DNA of 64,000 nt. It comes from Stereum hirsutum FP-91666 SS1. Its lineage: Eukaryota > Basidiomycota > Agaricomycetes > Russulales > Stereaceae. Made by a program: the position numbers and the translations under genes. The notes under the pieces are model-generated. The model saw only the letters and a program-made list of their open reading frames with translations, had not been told where the DNA came from and ran no database searches. The stretch lies in the NCBI RefSeq assembly GCF_000264905.1, contig NW_006763139.1, positions 1,032,313-1,096,312 of the forward strand, given 5' to 3'. Below, in pieces: positions 37,401 to 47,705 of the stretch; position 1 is the stretch's first letter; each line of letters starts with the position of its first letter.

Positions 37401-37788
37401 GGACGGCTTGTGCGCCAGCGCGAGAGAGGGCGGGGGAAGACCAATGAGAAGAGAGGTCAGCGATGTTGATAGGTGGTGGATCTTCAGGAATCAAGGCGGC
37501 TTTAGTGGAAGAGTGGCTGGCAGAGGAGTATGCGGCAGGGCCATGCCGAGGTCCGGAATGAGAGTGACTTAAAGAGGGTTCCAGGGACCGGATGTGATGA
37601 GAGGCGAAGTAAGAGTCATGGCGCTGGTCTGGGCGAGGTGCTATGGTCACAAGTGAACGCCATTGCGATGTCGATGCCGGCGAGCGTATAGGCCGAAATT
37701 TGAGTCTACGTGTAGTGTTGGGCGAGAACTGGCTGGAGAAAAATCTCTGCGACAGGATATTGGCCGTCGTTGACCAATTGCATGGCAT
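34441..37788 (-). CDS. Large intronless mitochondrial PPR-like protein, about 1115 residues
   Basis: A single open frame with no intron, unusual among its intron-rich neighbours. I chose ATG 37788 (MPCNWSTTANILSQRFFSSQ) because it opens an Arg/Ser-rich leader typical of mitochondrial import. An upstream ATG at 37851 gives 21 more residues. Helical pairs resembling pentatricopeptide repeats occur, for example RLAAHALVHFHLRRKDPRNA followed by AAKVVNQMLLDGTECSVKTF, then LTLFPYNTLLRYALQHRFNW and EPDVTTFTILLRACTLQRKN. PPR proteins bind organellar RNA one base per repeat and act in RNA processing or translation. An acidic linker lies in the middle and the C-terminus is very basic (RRQRLRPRKIPTVKTRGLPI). 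The specific RNA target is unknown. Confidence 0.72.
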   Translation of the reverse strand: MPCNWSTTANILSQRFFSSQFSPNTTRRLKFRPIRSPASTSQWRSLVTIAPRPDQRHDSYFASHHIRSLEPSLSHSHSGPRHGPAAYSSASHSSTKAALIPEDPPPINIADLSSHWSSPALSRAGAQAVRMSLANNSIFDAYHLWNSLRWSVHNYDTTPGPKVKFVAPTRCFEPIDFGKAVSPRLAAHALVHFHLRRKDPRNAAKVVNQMLLDGTECSVKTFEAVLLMLHPTNSGGDRSVFNKLTNHELIAPLAGKETMNLKNVLPEDPLTRVAVRLLREARKHRWQRTQMMYDVVISACIIQGEVIAATLLLGFLIYDYQLRKTCVHIAEQRVSAAEVEGVLAKNLDGSTTIPRRKSRHGSPPLLPMIGPSRSLQNIVDLIADPIAHGPDHPLFADCSQSLANVAGLLDTQQLPTTHIAQLITLLSSYPESDQKVWVKMRSGRQASYNAYQYFHAVLVRLIRSLPVSEPPPLQPSKTYPTPLLSPSPSAITTTASSFSRTSMTSDPLPRSSLPPLTLFPYNTLLRYALQHRFNWNLAHVILKNMMEDRQPPLEPDVTTFTILLRACTLQRKNDVAHAILTMFRFPSYGAEDEDRIAPKEGEEMDQGDSHEGVSRPVAEPDVVDVSLEGSSGDIVVQPVESQPSSFSSPSPEVEEDRKKDPYSQNPYNPTSRAIVRLIYKIKSQTPQIPTPSADVHVDTSFLCAFISHLVSTGRPDAVSSVIFLILPELGAIEHPSWDTLSLSARRELREQNRVQCVKRASHMGPYFFSTVLNALAKTGKTGLAERVWLLAKNAEAASWLEDAEVRPWCLSVHAYTSMMECYANEARKGLDLKTLSPRRRVALRSFMPELEWETGGKARKKRVVGWAHYVQTLRVLGGSKKSAMKIGLRNVTGKKLGRMLYKSMRLGAASIYESLKWVQHRHRDQLLAPGQSQSQDWSQTSDKPLDLDQDKERNQEDELQNWPRYNLRQPIRRHLQIPEPDERFFNAVLSMYAQRPNAPQHNARTSRARWRRKLRRARSQYAEGYRRPKRLYVLESVLKDMLACGFEVPVAFHIPLMGGAVDLNAVNKVRRKAMVRPYAFPPVGRRQRLRPRKIPTVKTRGLPIGSTRARRREVD

Positions 37789-38224
37789 GTGTCCCGCATT
37801 ACTATCATCGGAACAGTTAGTGCGCAGCTCGACATATAGTGAGAGCGACAAGACAATAATATAAGGAGAACGCTGTTGCCAGCATGCAACGGTCTGAGTG
37901 AACTTCCTTGCGGTACTTGAACAGTATACAAGACGGGGAGATGCTCATAGCAGAATTGAACGGGTGGTCAGACGACCACTGAATATTTCCTCGTATAATG
38001 AGATAATATATTGACATCCTCCGGCGCGACGCGAGGGTTTGACCCTATATTGTCTTTTCCGAAATTTCCGGCCACTTGGGACAAGTAGCAAAGGACTCAC
38101 CAGGCAATCACCCGGACGATATACACTCTAGGATTCACCGCAGACTATAGCAGCTTTAACAGCAAAGCAGATACAGCATAATGAAACAATCATGAGTTGG
38201 CTGACTTCTGGTGCACATCAACCC
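37789..38224. other. Promoter side of the PPR-like gene
   Basis: About 435 bp between the PPR-like start and the 3' end of a small minus-strand gene. Nothing else seen. Confidence 0.35.
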
Positions 38225-38572
38225 TCAAAAGAAGGTTTTGAGGGAGCTCACCAAGTCCTTGACGCCAATGCTCCTGTGAAGATCCAGCTGTCTTGCCGTC
38301 ACAGCCCACACTCTTCTCCTATTCGAAGTCGTGAAGCGGGCAGAAGATGATAGGCGGAGGGCGCGAACGACGTTGAGCTCGTCGGTGGAGGAAATGTTGG
38401 CGACGATGGGGAAGACCTCGAGTAGGCGAGTACGACCTCGGTCCTCGACGCGTGCCACGTGACCTGAGATACAACTTGTTCCCGAAGTTCGCCGTTAGGT
38501 GGCCATTTCCACACCTTTGCTCTCTTCGCTGGTCTTGTTAGCTGCATATGCATATCTAAGGTGCTCCGTCAT
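38225..38572 (-). CDS. Small two-exon gene, unknown 98-residue protein
   Basis: I do not recognise the family. Exon 1 (38572-38515) encodes MTEHLRYAYAANKTSEESK. Exon 2 (38463-38225) continues GHVARVEDRGRTRLLEVFPI and ends DLVSSLKTFF. The 51-nt intron 38514-38464 has a CTAAC branch site and a TCTCAG acceptor. Splicing restores one frame (58 + 239 nt, 99 codons with stop). The protein is basic and amphipathic, with no obvious membrane segment. The position between two minus-strand genes, with its own upstream gap, is compatible with a real gene. A donor-like GTGAGC near the end could extend it. Confidence 0.5.
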
Positions 38573-39220
38573 AGAGACCGATAATTACATCATATCACAG
38601 AGTCATACGAAGGCGATATAGAAGCCAGTATTTGCATCACAGTGGATCGTCCTCTCAATGAGATCGGAGGTGATAACTTCTCTGGCAACAAAAAACCAGA
38701 TATACAGAGTATATCGAGCCCATAACAAAGACATCAATACAGCTGTCAATTTCCTGAAACATTATATGCTGTAGATAGGTGACTGGACAAGTCGACGAAA
38801 CCCTCCGGCCGAATGCATCGATGAATCACAATCCTGACTCCTACTGCCTCGCGAGGAAGGCCGAGAAGAAACAACAAGGACACATCCATGAAGGACAGGG
38901 ATTAAAAAAGAAACCAAAGCCTTGACGAACGGAAGGCCTGAGGCCTGACTCTCCACCATGTTCAACTAGTAAACGTTGAACTGGGAATTGCTGTTTGGCT
39001 GTTCTGTGGCCCGCGCACGGTCGGATTTGAGCAACATCAGGCATATACTCATCACGACATTCGTTCCAATACGACACACCTGTTTCGAACAAGCGGGTCA
39101 TTTATAATCAGCAATACAATGACCTGAAGCACAACGAGCAACACAACACTTTCCATTTCGCTTCACCTTCAGTTATGCCTACTCACCCATGATTCCATCC
39201 AATAACCCCCAAAATACGAT
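38573..39220. other. Intergenic region upstream of the small gene
   Basis: About 650 bp containing the UROD 3' UTR and the promoter of the 98-residue gene. No gene or repeat is visible. Confidence 0.4.
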
Positions 39221-40890
39221 CTAAGCAGCTGCCGAATACTTATGCACACATTGCATGAACCACTTCATGTCTTCCGGGTCCACACCCGGCGTGATCCCAT
39301 GCCCCAGATTCGCAATCCATCCCTTCGGTCCCTTTCCATCCTGTCCCTTAAACTCCTCACACATCCTCTTCACCTCTCTCTCGATCGCCTCCCTCCCGCC
39401 ATAAAGCACCGCAGGATCCAAATTCCCCTGGAACGCGACGCCCTTCCCATCTCTCACGTTCGCGGCGGCCGCGGCTGAGCGGGCGACTGAGCCTCGGACA
39501 CACCAGTCGAGACCGATGACGTCGTAGCCCGAGTTTGCTGAGGCGACGACGGATGGGGTCGTGTTTGCGCCTTTGGGGAAGAGAGTCATGGGGACTTGAG
39601 GGAGGGAGAGGGAGGAGAGAGAGCTGCGGACGCGAGTGAGGATGCGGGTTGTGTAGGGGAGGGAGAAGGTTTCGTAGTCGTGAGGTGAAAGCTCGCCGGC
39701 GTTGGACTCGAAAACTTGAAGGAGCTGCAGAGTGTGCTCAAATCAGCGATGTGGTGACCCACGACAGTGAGAACAAAGACTGACCTGAGCGCCGGCTTTG
39801 ACTTGCCCAACAAGGTAGTCCGCGCAAATGTCGGCGATGCGCTCCAGTAATGCCTTGGACTCCTCAGGGTACTTGAACAACCATGTCTTAGACTTCTGCA
39901 ACGTCTTGCTCCCTCCGCCCTCGACCATGTACATGAACAGCGTCCACGGAGCTCCAGTGAACCCAATCAACGGCACCTCTCCTTTCAGTTCCTTCCTTGC
40001 CATCGTGATCGCCTCAAACACGTAGCCCAATTCCTTGTTCACGTCGAGGTGTTCCCTAAGCTTTTTAATGTCTTCGGGGGTATTGAGCGGGTCAGGGAAG
40101 GAAGGGCCGGGGTTCATGAGGACTTCCATGCCCATGGCTTGGGGAATGACCAGAATATCGGAGAAGATAATGGCTGCGTCCAGGAGGCCGGAGTAACGGC
40201 GGACTGGCTGTAATGTTATTTCGGTGGCGAGATGTGGCGTACGACAGATCTCGAAGAATTCGTGGTCTTTTCGTAGCTCGCGGAATTCTGATGCGGTTTA
40301 TTGGGCGGACAGGTATAGCCGTTGAGAACGGATTGGGATGGCGTGAGTGCCGCAGGGATTCACGCCAGTGCCGACGGACGAGGAGTGAATGCCGGTGCGG
40401 GTGTAAGTGTGCGGGATGGTGTGCGTGGGAGTTGGTTATGAAGATCGTGTGAGGGGTGGTTCGAGTAGAGCTGAGGGACGTGGGGAGAGCGACAGACCTG
40501 GGAGGTAGCGACCTGCCTGTCGCATCACCCAAACAGGGGCACGCTCCGTCTGCTCACCTAGGGTGTACGAGACAGCATACTGTCAGCAAATTTGCAGGAC
40601 CAAACGGTTTGTGGTAAAGAAAGTAAGAAAACATCACACTAGAAGAGCATTAAATGACGAGGAAGATTTGGACCATGGTCTATGAGAACATTCGTGTACT
40701 GGCCCAGCACTGACGTGTGCTACACTCGCACCGTTATGTCAGAACGGCCAGCACAACATAGCTTCGTGCTGATCACAGAAAAATACGCGGACAAAGACAA
40801 AGCACCATCCACATTCTCACAAACAAAAGACGTACCTCTCGCAGCCCTCAAAAGCAAATCATTCTTCAACGGTGCAAACTCGACCGCCAT
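39221..40890 (-). CDS. HEM12: Uroporphyrinogen decarboxylase (Hem12/UROD)
   Basis: Cytosolic fifth enzyme of heme synthesis, converting uroporphyrinogen III to coproporphyrinogen III. Exon 1 (40890-40836) encodes [18 protein letters not shown]. Exon 2 (40557-40498) gives [20 protein letters not shown], containing the RQAGRY signature that binds substrate carboxylates. The next exon gives [20 protein letters not shown]. The catalytic Asp is in [39 protein letters not shown] carries the conserved Tyr. The last exon has [29 protein letters not shown] and [20 protein letters not shown] with the C-terminal His. All key residues are present. An in-frame upstream ATG at 40989 would add 33 residues with a hydrophobic stretch (see findings). 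Confidence 0.94.
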
Positions 40891-42268
40891 CTTGTCCTTG
40901 TCCTTTATTTCCTGCCGATTTCGATCGCGACCAGGGATGTAAATTCCAGCCGCAAGACCTACAATAATAGATGCGCCTACGCTGAGCATACCAGCAGGAG
41001 AAAGATGGACGAAGAAAGATTCACCTGTGGAAGGAGAGGAAGAAGATGGAGGAGGAAGAGAGAGAGATGGTCACGGTGGTGTGAATGTGTTCGCGATGGT
41101 GCGCCAGGGGCCAGCAAGATCGACGTCCGTCGGAATCGTGTAAATTATCTTATCTTATCTTCTGGCACTGAGATCGCATCAAAGCAACTTCGTACCATGC
41201 TACGCTTTGAAGTAACGATTCGGGCGAACAGATATATATACGTGCATAGACTCGTATGGAACATAAGGGCGTCTAGTAATGGTAGTTGACTGAATAGAGA
41301 ACTAATTTCCTGAGGAGGAAAAAACATAACTTATAAAGTGTAGATGTAAGGCGCAATAAGTGAATAAAGAAATGCCAGCGTGGAAGGACGTAGGTGAGCG
41401 AGCACCATGAGGAAAGTAGCAATCATCATCATCATCATGAACAAGAACATGAGAAAGGAAAATAGACAAAAAAACGAATGTTGTGAAGCCTCAGGCTCCC
41501 GAGGAACTTCCCACGGAGAAACCAGCTCAGCTGGAAAAGCGAAGCCCGCGCAGAGCCTCAAAACAAGCAACAGGGAAGTTCTGCGTCTGAATCTATCCTC
41601 ATTCGCAAGTCGAAAATGTAACAAGTTAATGGAGTAATGGCACAACACCGTCAATGTCAATGCCGCCACGGCTACAGGAGTATAAGTAAGGAGTAAGTCG
41701 GAGTAGTGATCAGGTTAGAGACTCGAGAAGAAACAGAAACAGAAACAGAAACAGAAACAGAGACAGAGAGACTAGAAAAAACATCATCGAAAGTGTGAAG
41801 GGAAAATAGGAAAATGGGAAAACAGATCGTCAGAGTGAGATCGTCGACATCGACATGACATCGTGACAAGAACAAAATACCCGTGTGGGAGAATAAATCG
41901 AGAAGAAGTTGACATGTGGATACGGATGAGAGTATGTATACTAGAGAGCTCGAGGGAGGAACACAGAATGGTGAGAGGGGGAAAACACACACAAATCGTG
42001 AGAGGTCAAAGCGAAGAAAACGAACGAAAAGACGAAAATTAGCAAAACGAACGAAGAAAACAGATCGGCCCATATTGTCGTGCGGCGAAAAAAAAAGGTG
42101 GAGGCTAAGAAGTGGGGCGCAACGCAAAGACAAAGGGGCAACGCAAAGACAAAGGGCCAGCCTAGTCCATACAGAACGAAAAAAGAGAAACACGAATCCA
42201 GAATCCGTCCGATCCGCCACAATCGTAATCGTGTCATACCACAGCATCACACCACTTCACCACCCGAC
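40891..42268. other. UROD promoter and Bem1 3' region, purine-rich
   Basis: About 1.4 kb. The part 41400-42200 is strongly A/G-rich on the plus strand, giving long hydrophobic pseudo-ORFs on the minus strand that I do not credit. It includes an AAACAG microsatellite and a short tandem duplication near 42118-42155. Confidence 0.45.
41731..41760 (+). repeat. AAACAG microsatellite, five units
   Basis: Five perfect hexamers of AAACAG, followed by the decayed units AGACAG and AGAG. It lies in the probable 3' UTR of the Bem1-like gene (as CTGTTT on the transcript strand). Confidence 0.9.
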
Positions 42269-45200
42269 TCAATCAGCATACAACACATGCTTCTCCGTGT
42301 TCTCCAACCAATGCCTCAAATCCCCGTCCTGCGCCAAGGGCACGAAGTCCTCCCCTCGGTTGCCTAAGCTCTCCCTATAACTCAGCTTCTCGACCTTGCC
42401 CCCCAACCGCGTCTGCACCTTGTCCATCAACTGCTCGTGCGTCACCTTCGGATGGACGCGGATCGCGATCAGATCGTCCGTCACCCTGTCGAAGATCTTG
42501 ATCTTGATGAACGCCGTCTGCGGGTTCGTCATCGAGATGGAGGGCGTGTGGGCGTGCGCGTGGTTCGCGTGCATGGAGGTGGGATGGGCGGACGAGGCGA
42601 GGGATTGGGAGCGCGAGCGGGAGGAGGCGTCGGTCATGGATGAGCGGGGTTGGGAGGGCGCGACGGAGACGGGGGAAGTAGCTTGTGTGTTGTGTGAGGA
42701 GTGGGATTGTTCGGGCCATCGCGAGGACGAAGAGCCAGAGGAACGGGATCGCAGACTGCTCTGGTACTGCTCCGTCACGAGCTTGCCGTTGCCGTTGCCA
42801 TTGTAAGGAAGTTTCGACGGGTCCTGTCGTAGTTCGGGTGGAGGATCCTGGATATGCGCATCATCGTCTCCATAATCCGAGCCCTCGCTATCGGCATACG
42901 GTCGTGATACCTTCATCTGCGCCAGAGTCTCCTCTAGCACCGCCTCTGCTTGCGCAGGAAGTATGATCTCCGGCTCCTCCACAGGATCATACCACCCCGC
43001 CTGTTCCATCCTCACAAATTGCGGCTCCACCTCATTCTCGACGTCTCCCGGCTTCAGAGCGAAGAACTGTCTCGTCAGATGGTGTTCGACCATGTACCGC
43101 GCCGTTGACCGGCTCAACGCAGAGAACTTCTGCATGTACTCCCGGAGCTCTTCCTGTCTCATCTTCGACAACTGATCGTCGACGTTGTTCGACGGGCCGG
43201 GCATGAACGGCAGTATGCGTGGTGCTTCTGGGATCTCACCAGATTCGCGGGGGAAGGAGGCGATGAGTGATTTCTGGAACTCGTAGAATTCTTGGTAGGT
43301 CCTGAAGATGACGAGGTCCATCGCTTTGGGAAGGTCGCTGGAACCGGCTGGACCGTACGGTTGATAAGTGGCGTGGATCCGGAACCAATAATCGTCCATC
43401 TCGAGGTGGAAAGATGGGACGTCGGCGGTGAGGAGGAGACCTTCAGGTAGGATGCCCGAAGAGGAAGAAGGAGTCGATCGTCGTTCGTCCACAGGCGATG
43501 GCGTCGTCTCTTCCTCCTGTGCAGGTTCTGGCATCTCCGGCACCGGTGCCGAAGTCATAAACGGACTCGACGAATATCCCGGCATATCGTCCAGCGTGCC
43601 GAGCGCGATCGACGTCGCCTTGTAGTTAATAATCTGTTTCTTCCACTCCTCCACCCTCGGCAAGCTGCCGCTGTCCATCAACTGGTTGATATCCTTCACT
43701 GGCTGGTTCGTCACTGGATCTCGCACCTCCACGAACGTCACCGGGATCAGACCCGGTTTCCCGAGCTTCCCGATCGGTTTCGCGACGAACCATTCCCGAT
43801 TGGATTGCGCGACGACGGAGATGGAGTCGCCGGCTTTGGCGTCGAGTTCGTCTGTCCGTTCGGCGATGAAGTCGTGGAGGACGATGGCGTAGAAGGCTTG
43901 TGTCTTGGGTGCGCGAGAGCCTGGCGTTCGTGGTGAGACTGGTGTGAGTGGGGTAGGGACTGGTGATGTCTTTGGTGTACTGAGGGACGAAGATGATTAG
44001 AAAATGGATCATATGGATGTGAGACATATCGGTGTGCTATCGCTATCGAAAACAGGTCGGGGAGACAGCAAACAATTGAAGGCGGCATCGACCATGTGGA
44101 CTTCACCACGGAGCCAAGCGGTGAAAGATGTCCCTGAACAGCACACGCCACACGTCGCCACAGCGAGTGCCTGTTGGCAGTGGATCAAAGCGCTGGACGA
44201 AAATATACCTGTCTCGAATAGGCGAGGCCTTTCGCAGAGATAAATGGGGTTCGTCGCCTCCATCATCTAGACCAAGATATATCCGTTTGCATGATGCGGC
44301 GAAGGGGGGCCACACGGAGGTATATCTTGACACAGAAGCTGTCCCGGAACTGAACCGATCCATCAATCCCAAGAAAAACAAACCCCCGTATATCTTTCAA
44401 AGAAAAGGGATGCTTTGTGACCCCTTTCCGAGCGACATGTCGGTACTGCATGCGCCTGGCCAACAGCTCTGGCCGGCGGGAGCCTGCTGCGGGACTGTGA
44501 TCAAGGAAAATTGTGCTGCGACAATGACAGGAGGGATTTTCGGCGCTGTCGGAAGAGCCGACAAAGGACGACGCGCGCTCAAAACGACGGTAGAGGCTCG
44601 CTTTACGAATAGACGAGACGCCGAGTGATCATTGTGCGGCGGGCATGGGCCTTTCGCGTCGCGATCGTACGTGAGCTGGTGGCGCCAACCGGAAACACCG
44701 CGGTCGTACATGATGAAAGCGGTATCATGATGGGGGGCAGCAACAGCAGCAGCAAGGGGTTGAAAGATGTCGAGCAGCGTCGGAAATGGAAGAGATAGCT
44801 AATGTTGGCGTGGGCGGACTATAGGCGAAGACCCACGGGCCACCAGTATCGCTCCCGACAGCGCAGTACGATATCTGTGAGGCGATAGGAAGGGGTGGAG
44901 ATGGTGGGCCGCATTGATATCAAGAGTGATGGAAGCATCGGTGTTACATGGCGGGAGGGAAAGACTGGTTGTCGCCATACTTGCGAGGAGTACACCGGTA
45001 TAGGTCGGTATATTCAAAGCGTAGTCGCCAAGGCAGTGGCGACTATACGCGACCACGAGCTAACCCTTCCGCGCCGCGCAAAACGTCGTGCGTGGTGGAG
45101 TACGACGACAGATGATGCAAGAGAAGGAGTAGACTGTGAACACTCACGGAGCAGGACCCTTGTGCAACTCTTCGAACAGGGACTTTGGCACGAGCCCGCG

Positions 45201-45449
45201 GGCCCCGGTCAAAGGATTGTGAGCCTCGAACCATTCTCCTTGTGCTGAGACGTCGCGGACGACGTAGAAGAAGTCGCCTTTCTGGAAGGAGAGCTCCTGG
45301 GGAGCCTTGGATCTGTATGAGGCGAGAGATCTGATGACCTTCTGTGGGGGTACGATTGCTTGTGGCGGTTTTGAGATTGCAGGGAGTGGGGTGGATATTT
45401 GTGGGTGGTGTACATCCTTTGAAGTGAGGGACTTCCTGAGGGCCTTCAT
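42269..45449 (-). CDS. Bem1/Scd2-like polarity scaffold (SH3-SH3-PX-PB1), 670 residues
   Basis: Scaffold that links active Cdc42, its exchange factor and PAK kinase at growth sites. Exons 45449-45148 and 43979-42269 join in phase (302 + 1711 nt). Exon 1 holds the first SH3 domain (RSLASYRSKAPQELSFQKGD, then FFYVVRDVSAQGEWFEAHNP and GLVPKSLFEEL). Exon 2 starts in a Pro/Thr linker and holds the second SH3 (FYAIVLHDFIAERTDELDAK, EWFVAKPIGKLGKPGLIPVT), a PX lipid-binding domain (FHLEMDDYWFRIHATYQPYG, LVIFRTYQEFYEFQKSL, RILPFMPG), a Ser-rich linker, and a C-terminal PB1 domain (AFIKIKIFDRVTDDLIAIRV, ending LENTEKHVLYAD) that would bind the Cdc24-type GEF. Domain order is identical to yeast Bem1. 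The 1168-nt intron separating the SH3 domains is far longer than any other here. Confidence 0.92.
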
Positions 45450-45982
45450 GGCGAGGAATGTGGAGGAAGGAGGGGAAGGGGTGTAGACGGCGGGAGGTAG
45501 CAGCAGTGGTCGATTAGAGCGAATCCCGTCCTCGGACCAATCCACTCTCCCCACCCTTTCCCACGCTCGTCTAAACAAAGTCCCTCACGCTTATTGTCTT
45601 CTCCACTGTCTTGCATCGCTCTCCTCGCCTTTGTACGCACTCTGCCTCGATGCACAACAGCCGTGCTCGACAACACCGCACCCTCTATTATAACCCACAG
45701 CGTGTCGGCCCCACCCCGCCGCCACAAATGAATCCAACGTGACGCAGGCGCGTGCGCGGCGGCCTTCCCACACGACGGCCACGAACCGCGATGCTCTCAC
45801 TCACCGTCTTCTTTCTCAAACTTACCTTTCATTCGATGTCAACGAACCGGTACCGTCGTCCCATCAACGTCTTCATCCCAACCGCCACTGCAGCACAGCG
45901 CGTCCGTTACGCTTTGACTCAAACGCCACCGACTTCATACATGTCCCGATTCCGGACGACAGCCAATGTCAATCCTTCTTCG
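45450..45982. other. Bem1 promoter and leader
   Basis: About 530 bp upstream of the Bem1-like start. No further gene is visible before the direct repeat begins. Confidence 0.4.
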
Positions 45983-46598
45983 ATCAACCCTCTTATAACG
46001 CAGATGTCTCCATTTCGTTTGGTTGTGTTTGCCGTTTTCATTTCTTTTTGAGGTCCTTTCTTGAGGTTCGAACTAAAATAGTCAGGTATTGCCATTCTGG
46101 CCAGTGCGCTAACGCACTTTGAAGGCATCGACGTTTATCCTGCAATTAAAGGTTAGCGACGACGGCGGTTAACCATTTTGGCCGTAAAGATTGCCCTCTT
46201 TTGGTGAGACCAGTCTGAGTTTCACACTGATCATCTCGCTTCTGTAGGCCGACTGTCCGATATATTTATTGACAAACGGGGCGTAGCTCCGGTAGGTCTT
46301 GTATATAGTAACCCTCGCGGTCCCTTCGTCATTCGCGACATCCATCACACATGTATCTGTATTCCTCGCAGACGTGAACGCTAGTCCAAACTCAGCCGGC
46401 CACTAGTCGTCATATCTTCGCTTCTCCAGTCCCCCCTCGGCTTCTCTCGCTTCTCGAGCACACACGGACGCATGCTTTGAGATGCTTTGACTCTCTCCGG
46501 CTTCCTCGTACCTGTGAGATACCGACGCTAGCGTGGTCACGGTCGTTCCACGTCTGATTCTGCCATTCTTTCAGGAAATAAAGTGTTCGCCACCGGCT
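45983..46598. repeat. Direct repeat copy 1 (616 bp), ends at the assembly gap
   Basis: Nearly identical to 47080-47705, in the same orientation. It begins ATCAACCCTCTTATAACGC and runs to CCACCGGCT immediately before the N run. Differences from copy 2 are a few single-base changes or indels and a 10-bp block (near 46155) absent here. It has no coding sequence I recognise. The true right end is hidden by the gap. Confidence 0.9.
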
Positions 46599-46746
46599 NN
46601 NNNNNNNNNNNNNNNNNNNNNNNNNNNNNNNNNNNNNNNNNNNNNNNNNNNNNNNNNNNNNNNNNNNNNNNNNNNNNNNNNNNNNNNNNNNNNNNNNNNN
46701 NNNNNNNNNNNNNNNNNNNNNNNNNNNNNNNNNNNNNNNNNNNNNN
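46599..46746. other. Assembly gap (148 N)
   Basis: Run of unknown bases. ORFs drawn across it are meaningless. It sits exactly where copy 1 of the direct repeat stops. Confidence 0.99.
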
Positions 46747-47079
46747 ATATCAAGTATCGGACGAGCAGGCAAACCTCTGATCAAGTCCACAAGTCGCGAG
46801 CCTCAGGCCATAGAAATCGTAAGCTGCGTCCGTCACCAGATCGCTATGAGCGTCCTGTATGAGACCCGTTTGCATTTTCTCGGAGCAATTATTCCGCAGC
46901 CGTATATGTCGACGAGGCTTGGTGATACTCTGTGAGTAAGTACACGGCCAAGAAGAACGTGAAGAAGGAAAGCGAGGAATTGCAAATAACGCGACGCGCC
47001 GTTCAACACGCTTTTCAAACTCCGCTTGGAAGGTTCTTGCAAAATCTGCGATGTGGCGTGGGCCACAAATTCGTGTCAT

Positions 47080-47705
47080 ATCAACCCTCTTATAACGCAG
47101 ATGTCTCCATTTCGTTTGGTTGTGTTTGCCGTTTTCATTTCTTTTTGAGGTGCTTTCTTGAGGTTCGAAACTAAAATAGTCAGGTATTGCCATTCTGGCC
47201 AGTGCGCTAACGCACTTTGAAGGCATCGACGTTTATCCTGCAATTAAAGGTTAGTGCTTTCAAGCGACGACGGCGGTTAACCATTTTGGCCGTAAAGATT
47301 GCCCTCTTTTGGTGAGACCAGTCTGAGTTTCACACTGATCATCTCGCTTCTGTAGGCCGACTGTCCGATATATTTATTGACAAACGGGGCGTAGCTCCGG
47401 TAGGTCTTGTATATAGTAACCCTCGCGGTCCCTTCGTCATTCGCGACATCCATCACACATGTATCTGTATTCCTCGCAGACGTGAACGCTAGTCCAAACT
47501 CAGCCGGCCACTAGTCGTCATATCTTCGCTTCTCCAGTCCCCCCTCGGCTTCTCTCGCTTCTCGAGCACACACGGACGCATGCTTTGAGATGCTTTGACT
47601 CTCTCCGGCTTCCTCGTACCTGTGAGATACCGACGCTAGCGTGGTCACGGTCGTTCCACGTCTGATTCTGCCATTCTTTCAGGAAATAAATGTTCGCCAC
47701 CGGCT
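47080..47705. repeat. Direct repeat copy 2 (626 bp)
   Basis: Second copy of the 0.62 kb segment, spaced about 480 bp (including the gap) from copy 1. It carries an extra 10 bp (TGCTTTCAAG) near 47255. It continues past CCACCGGCT into unique sequence at 47706. I see no TG..CA ends, primer-binding site or polypurine tract. Confidence 0.9.

Noticed and set aside
41672..42250. 192-codon hydrophobic minus-strand ORF
   Set aside because: It reads through a purine/pyrimidine-biased repeat tract, which gives Phe, Leu and Ser in any frame. It is most likely the Bem1 3' UTR.
46410..46862. ORFs running across the N block
   Set aside because: They are artefacts of translating unknown bases.
45983..47705. 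LTR retrotransposon with two terminal repeats
   Set aside because: The copies lack TG..CA termini, and there is no primer-binding site, polypurine tract or gag/pol sequence in the visible 0.33 kb between them. The N gap prevents a firm exclusion.
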